From NCBI GenBank assembly GCA_963843085.1, contig CAWJJG010000011.1, positions 372,001 through 436,000 on the forward strand: DNA of 64,000 bases, read 5' to 3'. The stretch's first letter is position 1, and every line of letters starts with the position of its first letter. This document shows, piece after piece, positions 49,077-56,182 of this stretch. Under the pieces are notes generated by a model, which was not told the origin of the DNA, did not search any database, and was given only the letters and a program-made list of their open reading frames with translations. Made by a program: the position numbers and the translations under genes. The DNA is from DASUPK01 sp963843085. Lineage in GTDB: Bacteria > Actinomycetota > Thermoleophilia > Solirubrobacterales > 70-9.

Positions 49077-49608
49077 ATGGAGGGAGAGCAGCAGGTACCG
49101 AGCCTCTCCGCTGCCGCGCAGTTCGAGCAGACGGTCACGGAGCAAAGCGAGCCGATCCATGAGCTGATCGAAGGGGTCGTCACGCGCCGCTCGATCACCC
49201 ACCCGGACGAGCGCGGCACCCTGGTCGAGATCTTCAACCCGGCCTGGGGCCTGAGCGACGAGCCGCTCGTCTACGTCTACCAGATCACCATCAGGCCCGG
49301 CCAGGTCAAGGGGTTCGTGCTCCACCGGACCTACAACGACCGGCTCTTCTTCTCCCTCGGGACCGTCAAGGTGGTCCTCTATGACGACCGCGAGGGGTCG
49401 CCGACTCGCGGGATGCTGAACGAGCTCTTCTTCAGCGAGCAGCAGCCGCGGCCACCTGGTCATCCCCTCGAACGTCTGGCACGCGGTTCAGAACGTCGGC
49501 GATACGGATGCGCTCTTCGTCAACTGCCCGACGAAGCCGTACAACCACGCCGATCCGGACAAGTGGGCGATGCCCAAGGATTCCGACCTGATCCCGTACT
49601 CGTTCTGA
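49077..49608 (+). pseudogene. dTDP-4-dehydrorhamnose 3,5-epimerase-like gene with frameshift
   Basis: A cupin-type sugar epimerase split over two frames. Frame one (49077-49445) encodes RRSITHPDERGTLVEIFNPAW, YVYQITIRPGQVKGFVLH and DRLFFSLGTVKVVLYDD up to NELFFSEQQ. One extra C (46 or 47 of 494xx, i.e. 49446/49447) then shifts the frame; in the next frame RGHLVIPSNVWHAVQNVG, ALFVNCPTKPYNHADPDKW and the end LIPYSF-stop at 49606-49608 complete the family. The protein would be ~177 residues if joined. It could be a real mutation, a sequencing error or a slippage site (CAGCAGCCGCGG is not an obvious slippery run). Confidence 0.75.
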
Positions 49609-50510
49609 GGTCCTGGCGCCGGACGGCCCGGACGATCCGAGACGTCCTCCGGAACGCCCACGCCGACCCGGAGGTCCAGGGCGAGCCGCTGGTCACCGTT
49701 GTGCTGGCGACCTACAACTGGTCGAGCGTCCTGCGTCACTCGATCCGCTCGGTGCTCTGGCAGACCTACCCGAACCTCGAGCTGCTGGTCGTCGGCGATG
49801 GCTGCACGGACGACTCGGAGGAGGTCGTCGCCTCCTTCGGCGACGAGCGGGTGCGCTGGCATAACCTCTCGGCCAACACGGCCAGCCAGGTGACACCGAA
49901 CAACACCGGCATCGACATGGCTCGCGGCACCTACATCGCGTATCAGGGGCATGACGACCTCTGGCACCCGAAGCACCTCGCGATGATGCTCGCCCACATG
50001 CAGCGAGCGGATGCGGAGCTCGCGTACAACCTCGCCGAGCTGATCGGTCCGCCGGGCAGCAGGATGAGGCTGCTCTCGGGCAGGGGAAGGGAGGCGCAGC
50101 TGCCGATGGGCCGATGGCTGCCGCCGAACTCCCTCGTCCACCGGACCGAGCTGGCCCGGCGGATCGGCGGCTGGCGCACCTGGGAGGAGGCGGATCGCCC
50201 CCCGGATGTGGACTTCCTCAATCGGGCACGCAGGGCGGCGGCCCGGTTCATCCGGGTTCCCGCCATGACCGCCTTCAAGCTCGCCGCCTCGTGGCGGCTG
50301 AACGTCTACCGAGACCGGCCGAGCCACGAGCAGGAGGCGCTCATGCGCCGGATCGAATCGGAGCGCTGGTTCACCGAGCGTGAGCTGGCGGCGTGGGCGC
50401 TGGTGCGGCTGCTGCGGCTCGAGGCGCGCTTGCCGCGGGACGAACCCGAGAGCCATGGCGACGCCAAGGCCCTGAAGGCCTGGAGCCGCAAGGTCCGCGG
50501 CCTGGACTGA
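49605..50510 (+). CDS. Family 2 glycosyltransferase, CTG start
   Basis: 301 residues. The GT-A core is clear: VTVVLATYNWSSVLRHSI, VWQTYPNLELLVVGDGCTDD, NTGIDMARGTYIAYQGHDDLWHPKHL (DxD-like), then RRIGGWRTWEEADRPPDVDF. No ATG/GTG/TTG lies between the epimerase stop and the first core strand; the in-frame CTG 49605 overlaps that TGA as CTGA and gives a sensible lead-in (LRSWRRTARTIRDVLRNA). A long frame reading through from 48816 exists only because of the epimerase frameshift. Likely decorates a surface glycan with the neighbouring sugar enzyme. Confidence 0.82.
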   Translation: MRSWRRTARTIRDVLRNAHADPEVQGEPLVTVVLATYNWSSVLRHSIRSVLWQTYPNLELLVVGDGCTDDSEEVVASFGDERVRWHNLSANTASQVTPNNTGIDMARGTYIAYQGHDDLWHPKHLAMMLAHMQRADAELAYNLAELIGPPGSRMRLLSGRGREAQLPMGRWLPPNSLVHRTELARRIGGWRTWEEADRPPDVDFLNRARRAAARFIRVPAMTAFKLAASWRLNVYRDRPSHEQEALMRRIESERWFTERELAAWALVRLLRLEARLPRDEPESHGDAKALKAWSRKVRGLD

Positions 50511-50513
50511 GGC

Positions 50514-51323
50514 TCAGTAGAAGACGATGCCCTCGCGCCGGGGTGGCTCGCTCAGGTCGCCGCCCTCGTTGCCGAGCAGGTCGGGATCGTCCCGGCCCTT
50601 CTGCCAGAGCAGGTCGTCGAGTACCGGCGGTGAGACCTTCGCCTGCTCCGCCACCTGCTTGAACGCCTCCCGGGTCGCCTCGCGGACCTCGTCCACGTCG
50701 CCCTCGGGCACCAGGCCGGAGCGGAGGGCGAGGCGCATCAGGATGTTGTCTGCCGAGACCTCCCAGCTCGCGGGGTCGGAGACCTCCAGCCAGCCGCGCC
50801 GCTCCCAGATCTTGCAGACGAGAAAGGCCTTCTTGCGAAGCGGGTCGGCGAAGGCGTCGAACTCGCTCAGGCGGAAGAGGGCTCCGCCCTGGCCTCCGAG
50901 CTTTCCCCCCGATGCCTCGATCAGCTGCTCCGACTGCCCGGCGTAGTCCTTGAGCATGCCCTTGGCGAGGTTGTCCCAGAGCTTCGCCCGGCGCTCGGGG
51001 TCGTGCAGGTTGTCCTGGGGGCCGCCGCGGAAGACCGCGGCGATCGCCTCGGCCGGCACCCCGATCAGCGAGCGGGCGGTCAGGGCTCCCGGCGCCCGCC
51101 GTTCGGCGCGGAGGCCGAGGGCCCAGAGCAGGTCGCTGCCCTCGTACGGGCCCTCGCCGTCGACCATGTGCGGCTCCGTGTAACCCGTCTGGTGGTCGAT
51201 CGCGGAGAGGAAGAGGGCCGCATCGGGATGCGGGACGTGGTCGAAGCTCGGCGGCTCGAAGTCCTTCGCGAGCTTCTTGACGCGCGTGACGACGCGCTTC
51301 AGCGCTTCGGGGTCGGCGGGCAT
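50514..51323 (-). CDS. Conserved protein of unknown function
   Basis: 269 residues, soluble, mostly helical. Recognisable blocks are FLSAIDHQTGYTEPHMVDG, EGSDLLWALGLRAERR, RRAKLWDNLAKGMLKDYAGQ, DPLRKKAFLVCKIWERRGW and SADNILMRLALRSGLV, ending LLWQKGRDDPDLLG. The pattern is vaguely like helix-hairpin-helix DNA-glycosylase-fold proteins but I cannot assign a family. Convergent with the glycosyltransferase and 32 bases downstream of cysM; it may be co-transcribed with cysM. Confidence 0.7.
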   Translation of the reverse strand: MPADPEALKRVVTRVKKLAKDFEPPSFDHVPHPDAALFLSAIDHQTGYTEPHMVDGEGPYEGSDLLWALGLRAERRAPGALTARSLIGVPAEAIAAVFRGGPQDNLHDPERRAKLWDNLAKGMLKDYAGQSEQLIEASGGKLGGQGGALFRLSEFDAFADPLRKKAFLVCKIWERRGWLEVSDPASWEVSADNILMRLALRSGLVPEGDVDEVREATREAFKQVAEQAKVSPPVLDDLLWQKGRDDPDLLGNEGGDLSEPPRREGIVFY

Positions 51324-51355
51324 GGCGGGAAGGCTACGAAACTACGAAGGCCCGG

Positions 51356-52324
51356 CTACCACCAGACGGTGGTGTCGACGTCCTTGAGCTCCTCGATCGG
51401 CTTCGTGTACACGCCGGAGGAGAGGTACTTCCAGCCGTCGTCGGGGACGAGGAAGACCACGTTGCCCTCGTCCAGCTCGCCGGCGATGCGATGGGCGACG
51501 TAGGCGATCGCGCCCGCGGAGACCCCGGCGAACATCCCCTCCTCGTGCAGCAGCTTGCGGGTCCAGACGATCGCGTCCATGTTCGAGACCATGATCTTCC
51601 GGTCGAGCAGGCTCAGGTCGATGATCGGGGGGATGAATCCGTCGTCGAGGGAGCGGAGGCCCTGGACCAGCTCGCCCTGCATCGGCTCGGCGGCGACGAT
51701 CTTGCTGTCGGGGTTGACCTCCTTGAAGCGGCGGCCGTTGCCCATCAGGGTGCCGCCGGTCCCGAGCCCGCCGACGAACGCGGTCACCTCGTCGAGCTCG
51801 TCGAGTATCTCCTTCGCGGTGCCCTCGTAGTGAGCGCGCGGGTTGGCCTCGTTGCCGTACTGGTAGGGCATGTAGTACGACGGGTCGGCCTCCGCCATCT
51901 CAAGCGCGAGCTCGACGGCGCCGTTCGATCCCTTGGCGCCCTCGGAGTAGACGATCTCCGCGCCGTACATGTGCAGGAGCTGGGTGCGCTCCTCGGTGAC
52001 GTTGTCCGGCATCACGACCTTGAGCGGATAGCCCTTGCGACGGCTGATCATCGCCAGGGCGATGCCGGTGTTGCCCGAGGTCGGCTCGAGCAGGGTGTGG
52101 CCCGGCTCGATCGCGCCGCGCTCCTCGGCGTCCTCGATCATGTACTTGGCGACGCGGTCCTTGACGGACCCGGTCGGGTTGCGGCCCTCGAGCTTTGCCC
52201 AGAGGCGAACGCCCGGCTTGGGAGTCAATCGCGGCAGTTCGACCAGCGGCGTGTTGCCGATCGCGTCGAGAACGTTCTCGAAGTGGCCGCCGCAGGGACG
52301 ATTGAGGAGCGGCTCGGTGCTCAT
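51356..52324 (-). CDS. cysM: Cysteine synthase, CysM (CysO-dependent) type
   Basis: PLP enzyme, 322 residues. PTGSVKDRVAKYMIE carries the PLP lysine, PTSGNTGIALAM the substrate loop, GGLGTGGTLMGNGR the phosphate loop. RLWAKLEGRNPTGS, YQYGNEANPRAHYEGT, AAEPMQGELVQGLRSLDDGF and DDGWKYLSSGVY track the M. tuberculosis CysM sequence, which uses O-phosphoserine and the thiocarboxylated carrier CysO. A TATGCT box lies ten bases before ATG 52324, next to an ACTTCA-N5-TGAAGT inverted repeat. Confidence 0.9.
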   Translation of the reverse strand: MSTEPLLNRPCGGHFENVLDAIGNTPLVELPRLTPKPGVRLWAKLEGRNPTGSVKDRVAKYMIEDAEERGAIEPGHTLLEPTSGNTGIALAMISRRKGYPLKVVMPDNVTEERTQLLHMYGAEIVYSEGAKGSNGAVELALEMAEADPSYYMPYQYGNEANPRAHYEGTAKEILDELDEVTAFVGGLGTGGTLMGNGRRFKEVNPDSKIVAAEPMQGELVQGLRSLDDGFIPPIIDLSLLDRKIMVSNMDAIVWTRKLLHEEGMFAGVSAGAIAYVAHRIAGELDEGNVVFLVPDDGWKYLSSGVYTKPIEELKDVDTTVWW

Positions 52325-52339
52325 CTAGGCGGAAAGCAT

Positions 52340-52356
52340 ACTTCAGAAAGTGAAGT
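52340..52356. promoter_or_regulatory. Inverted repeat ACTTCA-N5-TGAAGT at the cysM promoter
   Basis: A perfect 6-bp dyad with a 5-base centre abuts the cysM -10 box (TATGCT, 52340-52335 on the minus strand), so a bound dimer would cover the -10/-35 spacer. It also lies ~85 bases upstream of the amino-acid importer gene. Confidence 0.45.
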
Positions 52357-52411
52357 AATCGGACACAGTCTCCGGTTAACGGCGCTCGGATAGGGTGCGC
52401 GACGTACCCGA

Positions 52412-52429
52412 TACCCCCGTAGGGGGAGG
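52412..52429 (+). promoter_or_regulatory. Hairpin beside the ribosome site of the amino-acid importer
   Basis: CCCCC-GTA-GGGGG (52414-52426) directly abuts GGAGG-AG, the ribosome site of ATG 52437, with two G's shared. Forming the stem would partly hide the site. Whether this is regulatory is untested. Confidence 0.3.
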
Positions 52430-52436
52430 AGAAGAC

Positions 52437-53354
52437 ATGAAATCCCGACTTACAGCGCTGATCGCAGTGATCGCTTTCGCCGCCGTGACGGTGGCAGCGG
52501 GCTGCGGCAGCAGCAACAACGACAACAGCTCCTCGACCGGCACGACGGCAGCTGGGGGTGAGCTGACGGCAACCCCGGGCATCAACGTCGCGAAGGACGA
52601 TGCGATCGCGGGCGCGGCGGCGAATGCGGTCAGCCAGAGCGGCCAGCTCTCGATCGCGTCGGATGCGACCTATCCGCCGATGGAGTTCTTCGCCAAGGAC
52701 AACAGCACGACCGTGATCGGCGCCGACGCGGACATCTCGAAGGCGCTCGGCCAGATCATGGGGCTGACGCCCAAGGTCGAGAACACGCCGTTCGACAGCA
52801 TCCTGCCGGGGCTCACCGCCGGCAAGTACGACCTCGGCATCTCGTCCTTCACGGACTCGCTGGATCGCCAGAAGACGAATGACTTCGTCACCTATGCCCA
52901 GGCGGGCACGTCGTTCTACTCCGCCGCGAACGCCAACCTCGACCCGAAGAGCCTCGCCGATCTCTGCGATCACTCGGTCGCGGTCGAGAAGGGCACCACG
53001 CAGCAGGAGGACGCTCAGGGTCAGGCCGCGAAGTGCAAGGTCGACGTCCAGGTCTATCCGGACCAGAACGGCGCCAACCTGGCGATCTCGAGCGGCCGTG
53101 CCGAGCTCGGCATGGCAGACTCGCCGGTCGCGGCGTACATCGTCGAGCAGTCGAACGGCCAGTTCAAGCTCGGTTCCGCCTACGGCGTCGCGCCGTACGG
53201 GATCGCACTGAAGAAGGGCAGCGCCCTCGCGCAGCCGACGCTCGACGCGGTCAAGGCCCTGTACGACGACGGCACGATGCAGAAGATCTTCGATTACTGG
53301 CAGCTGCCGGATGCGGCGATCAGCAATCCGCAGATCAATGGAGCGACCAGCTAG
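52437..53354 (+). CDS. Polar amino-acid ABC importer binding lipoprotein
   Basis: 305 residues. Signal peptide with lipobox VAAGC, an S/T/N-rich linker and a type-3 solute-binding domain: LSIASDATYPPMEFF, ADADISKALGQIMG, DSILPGLTAGKYDLGISSFTDS and AYGVAPYGIALKKGS. The T/S-x4-R position of the ligand site is present as DSLDRQKTNDFV. Two cysteines (CDHS, KCKVD) may pair. GGAGGAG precedes the ATG. First gene of a three-gene importer operon (with permease and ATPase). Confidence 0.9.
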   Translation: MKSRLTALIAVIAFAAVTVAAGCGSSNNDNSSSTGTTAAGGELTATPGINVAKDDAIAGAAANAVSQSGQLSIASDATYPPMEFFAKDNSTTVIGADADISKALGQIMGLTPKVENTPFDSILPGLTAGKYDLGISSFTDSLDRQKTNDFVTYAQAGTSFYSAANANLDPKSLADLCDHSVAVEKGTTQQEDAQGQAAKCKVDVQVYPDQNGANLAISSGRAELGMADSPVAAYIVEQSNGQFKLGSAYGVAPYGIALKKGSALAQPTLDAVKALYDDGTMQKIFDYWQLPDAAISNPQINGATS

Positions 53355-53372
53355 GGAGAGAAGGCCACGCCA

Positions 53373-54359
53373 GTGGCTTCGTCGACTGGCACAACTGAAG
53401 CAGCGACGCAACCGGGACCGCCTGAGGAGATTCAGGCGGTCCCGGTTCGTCATCCGGGCCGCTGGATATCGGCCGCGATCGTCGCGCTGATCGCGGCCTC
53501 GCTGATCCGCTCGGCGATCGACAATCCCAACTTCAAGTGGAGCGTCGTCGGGGACTACCTGTTCGACCAGCGGATCCTCGACGGGGTCGTCAAGACGATC
53601 GAGCTGACCGTGCTGGGGATGATCATCGGGATCGTGCTCGGAATCGTCCTGGCGGTGATGCGGCTATCGCCCAACCTGCTGATCCGAGGAACGTCGTGGT
53701 TCTACATCTGGGTCTTCCGCGGCACGCCGCTGCTCGTTCAGATCCTGTTTTGGAACTTCATTGCCGCGCTCTATCCGACCATCGACCTCGGCATTCCCTT
53801 CGGGCCCTCGTTCGTCCACCTGAACGCGAACGACTTCATCACCCCATTCATCGCCGGCATGCTGGCTCTGGGACTGAACGAGGGCGCCTATATGTCGGAG
53901 ATCGTGCGCGCCGGGATCATCTCGGTGGAGGAGGGGCAAACCGAAGCGGCCAAGGCGCTTGGTATGACACAACCACAGACACTCCGCCGCATCGTCCTGC
54001 CCCAGGCGATGCGGGTGATCATCCCTCCGACCGGCAACGAGACGATCTCGATGCTCAAGAACACCGTCCTGGTCAGCGTCATCGCCGTGGCCGAGGTGCT
54101 GTATTCGGCCCAGCTCATCTACTCGCAGAACTTCCAGCAGATCCCCCTGTTGATCGTCGTCTCCATCTGGTACCTGGCCATGACCACGGTCCTCTCGATC
54201 GGCCAGTACTTCCTCGAGCGCCACTACGGACGCGGTCGTTCGCGTCAAGAGCAGATGACGCTGCTCGAACAGATTCGCTCGGGGTGGGCGGCCCGCCACG
54301 CTGATCCCGACGAAGTGATCCAGCGTCACGGCGATCAGTCGGGTGGAGGAGCGATCTGA
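53373..54359 (+). CDS. Polar amino-acid ABC importer permease
   Basis: 328 residues of the HisM/GlnP family. Five or six membrane helices (first about 30-50, then VVKTIELTVLGMIIGIVLG), WVFRGTPLLVQILFWNF, and the EAA loop EEGQTEAAKALGMTQPQTLRRIVLPQAMR for ATPase docking. GNETISMLKNTVLVSVIAVAEV is the conserved C-terminal helix pair. A charged 50-residue cytoplasmic tail follows. GTG 53373 is 19 bases after the binding-protein stop. Confidence 0.92.
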   Translation: MASSTGTTEAATQPGPPEEIQAVPVRHPGRWISAAIVALIAASLIRSAIDNPNFKWSVVGDYLFDQRILDGVVKTIELTVLGMIIGIVLGIVLAVMRLSPNLLIRGTSWFYIWVFRGTPLLVQILFWNFIAALYPTIDLGIPFGPSFVHLNANDFITPFIAGMLALGLNEGAYMSEIVRAGIISVEEGQTEAAKALGMTQPQTLRRIVLPQAMRVIIPPTGNETISMLKNTVLVSVIAVAEVLYSAQLIYSQNFQQIPLLIVVSIWYLAMTTVLSIGQYFLERHYGRGRSRQEQMTLLEQIRSGWAARHADPDEVIQRHGDQSGGGAI

Positions 54360-55129
54360 TGGCCGGGCCGATCGTGCGAGCGGAAGGGGTCCACAAGCGC
54401 TTCGGGCGCCTGGAGGTGCTCAGGGGCATCTCACTGGAGGTGGATCAGGGCCAGGTCTTCGTCCTCCTGGGTCCATCCGGATCGGGGAAGTCCACCTTCC
54501 TGCGCTGCATCAACCACCTGGAGAAGATCAACTCCGGGCGGATCCGGGTGGACGGCGAGCTGATGGGTTATCGCGAGGTTGGGGACAAGCTGCACGAGCT
54601 GAAGGACTCCGACATCGTTGCGTCCCGGGCGAAGATCGGGATGGTCTTTCAGCACTTCAACCTCTTCCCGCACATGACCGCCGTCGAGAACATCGTGCTC
54701 GCCCAGCGGCTCGTGCTCGGACGCAGCGGCGAGGAGGCGCGTCGCCGAGCCACCGAGCTCCTCGAGCGGGTCGGTCTTGCGGACAAGGTCGAGGAGTACC
54801 CGGCGCGCCTCTCCGGCGGCCAGCAGCAGCGCGTCGCCATCGCGCGGGCGCTGGCCATGGATCCCAAGGTGATGCTCTTTGACGAGGTGACCAGCGCCCT
54901 CGACCCGGAGCTGGTCAAGGACGTGCTCGACGTGATGCGCGAGCTGGCCAGGGACGGCATGACGATGCTCGTCGTCACCCACGAGATGGGCTTCGCCCGC
55001 GAGGTCGCCGACGAGGTGATCTTCATGGACCGGGGCGTGATCGTCGAGCAGGGCAAGCCGAAGCAGGTCATCGACAGTCCGAAGGAAGAGCGCACCAAGC
55101 GGTTCCTCGGCCAGGTGCTGGAGCACTGA
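54359..55129 (+). CDS. Polar amino-acid ABC importer ATPase
   Basis: 256 residues, GlnQ/HisP type. Walker A GPSGSGKSTFLRCINHLE near residue 38, Q-loop VFQHFNLFPHMT, signature LSGGQQQRVAIARAL, Walker B VMLFDEVTSALDPE and switch THEMGFAREVADEV are all intact. Its ATG shares one base with the permease stop. Its own stop overlaps the proposed CTG of the next gene. Confidence 0.95.
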   Translation: MAGPIVRAEGVHKRFGRLEVLRGISLEVDQGQVFVLLGPSGSGKSTFLRCINHLEKINSGRIRVDGELMGYREVGDKLHELKDSDIVASRAKIGMVFQHFNLFPHMTAVENIVLAQRLVLGRSGEEARRRATELLERVGLADKVEEYPARLSGGQQQRVAIARALAMDPKVMLFDEVTSALDPELVKDVLDVMRELARDGMTMLVVTHEMGFAREVADEVIFMDRGVIVEQGKPKQVIDSPKEERTKRFLGQVLEH

Positions 55130-56181
55130 GACCGCGACTCGCGATCGCGGGGCTGCTGCTCGTCGCGGCGCTGGCAGGCTGCGGCGGCGGCGGCGGCGGC
55201 GGCGCGACATCCTCTCCCCCTCGCGCCTTCTACGGGGTGATCTCCGCGGAGCCGCTGCCCGGCCCGGTCGAGCTCGCGCGGCTGGGCCGGGGAAAGGTCG
55301 GGACGCTGCGGATCAATCTCGCCTGGGGCTCGGTGCAGAGCGCACCGAACACGCCCTATGACTGGAGCCACTACGACCCGGTGATCGCAGGCGCCGCTCG
55401 CAACGGGATCCGCGTGCTGGCGACCGTCTACAGCTCGCCGCAATGGGCTGAGCCGACGCCCGAGTATCCGCCGCTCGGCCGCAGGCTGCCGCAGTTCGAG
55501 GACTTCGTGCGCGCGGCGGTGCGCCGCTACGGGTCGAACGGATCCTTTTGGCGTGAGCACCCGGATCTGCCCTCGCTGCCAGTGCGCGACTGGCAGGCAT
55601 GGAACGAGCCCAACTCGCCGCTGTTCTGGAAGCCGCGGCCGGACGTGGACGGATACCTGCATCTCCTGCGCGCCTTTTCGACGACGGTTCGCGGCGTCGA
55701 TCCGCAGGCGGACGTCCTCCTTGCCGGCCTCTTCCCCACTCCCAAGGGAGGCTTCGATATGCCGGCCTTCCTGAGGCGGCTCTACGCCGGCGGCGCCAAG
55801 CCGCTCTTCGACGCCGTCTCGGTCCACGCCTACGCCGCCACCCCGCAGCAGGCCCTGTCCGCGGCCGAGGAGGCGCGCCGGGTCATGAACGAATCCGGTG
55901 ACGCAGCTGCGAGGCTCTGGATCGGCGAGATCGGCTGGGCCTCGGGCGGGCAGCCCTCCGGCCTCACCGTCGGACCCCAGCGCCAGGCCGACTACCTGAC
56001 CCAGACGTACGAGCTCGCGGCCGAGAATCGCGACCGGCTCGGCCTCGACGCCGTGGTCTGGTTCGCGCTGAACGACACGCCGGGTCCGCTCTGGCCCGGC
56101 CACTGCGGGCTCTTCGAGCTCGACGGGCACCCTAAGCCCTCGTGGGGAGGCTTGACGAAGCTGACCGGGGGAACCGCCTGA
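55126..56181 (+). CDS. Clan-A glycoside hydrolase-like lipoprotein, CTG start
   Basis: 351 residues from CTG 55126, which overlaps the ATPase stop as CTGA. Read from there, the N-terminus is a perfect lipoprotein signal (LRPRLAIAGLLLVAALAGC) followed by a poly-Gly linker; the first canonical start, GTG 55237, would delete all of it. The TIM-barrel glycosidase domain shows VLATVYSSPQWAEPTP, acid/base DWQAWNEPNSPLFW and nucleophile WIGEIGWASGG, as in GH39/GH5-like enzymes. It probably acts outside the membrane on a surface glycan. Substrate unknown. Confidence 0.85.
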   Translation: MRPRLAIAGLLLVAALAGCGGGGGGGATSSPPRAFYGVISAEPLPGPVELARLGRGKVGTLRINLAWGSVQSAPNTPYDWSHYDPVIAGAARNGIRVLATVYSSPQWAEPTPEYPPLGRRLPQFEDFVRAAVRRYGSNGSFWREHPDLPSLPVRDWQAWNEPNSPLFWKPRPDVDGYLHLLRAFSTTVRGVDPQADVLLAGLFPTPKGGFDMPAFLRRLYAGGAKPLFDAVSVHAYAATPQQALSAAEEARRVMNESGDAAARLWIGEIGWASGGQPSGLTVGPQRQADYLTQTYELAAENRDRLGLDAVVWFALNDTPGPLWPGHCGLFELDGHPKPSWGGLTKLTGGTA

Positions 56182-56182
56182 G

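Noticed and set aside
48816..50510. A single 564-residue frame joining the epimerase and glycosyltransferase
   Set aside because: The middle (about 49447-49605) is out-of-frame translation of the conserved epimerase end; the true epimerase frame stops at 49608 and the glycosyltransferase begins at the overlapping CTG.
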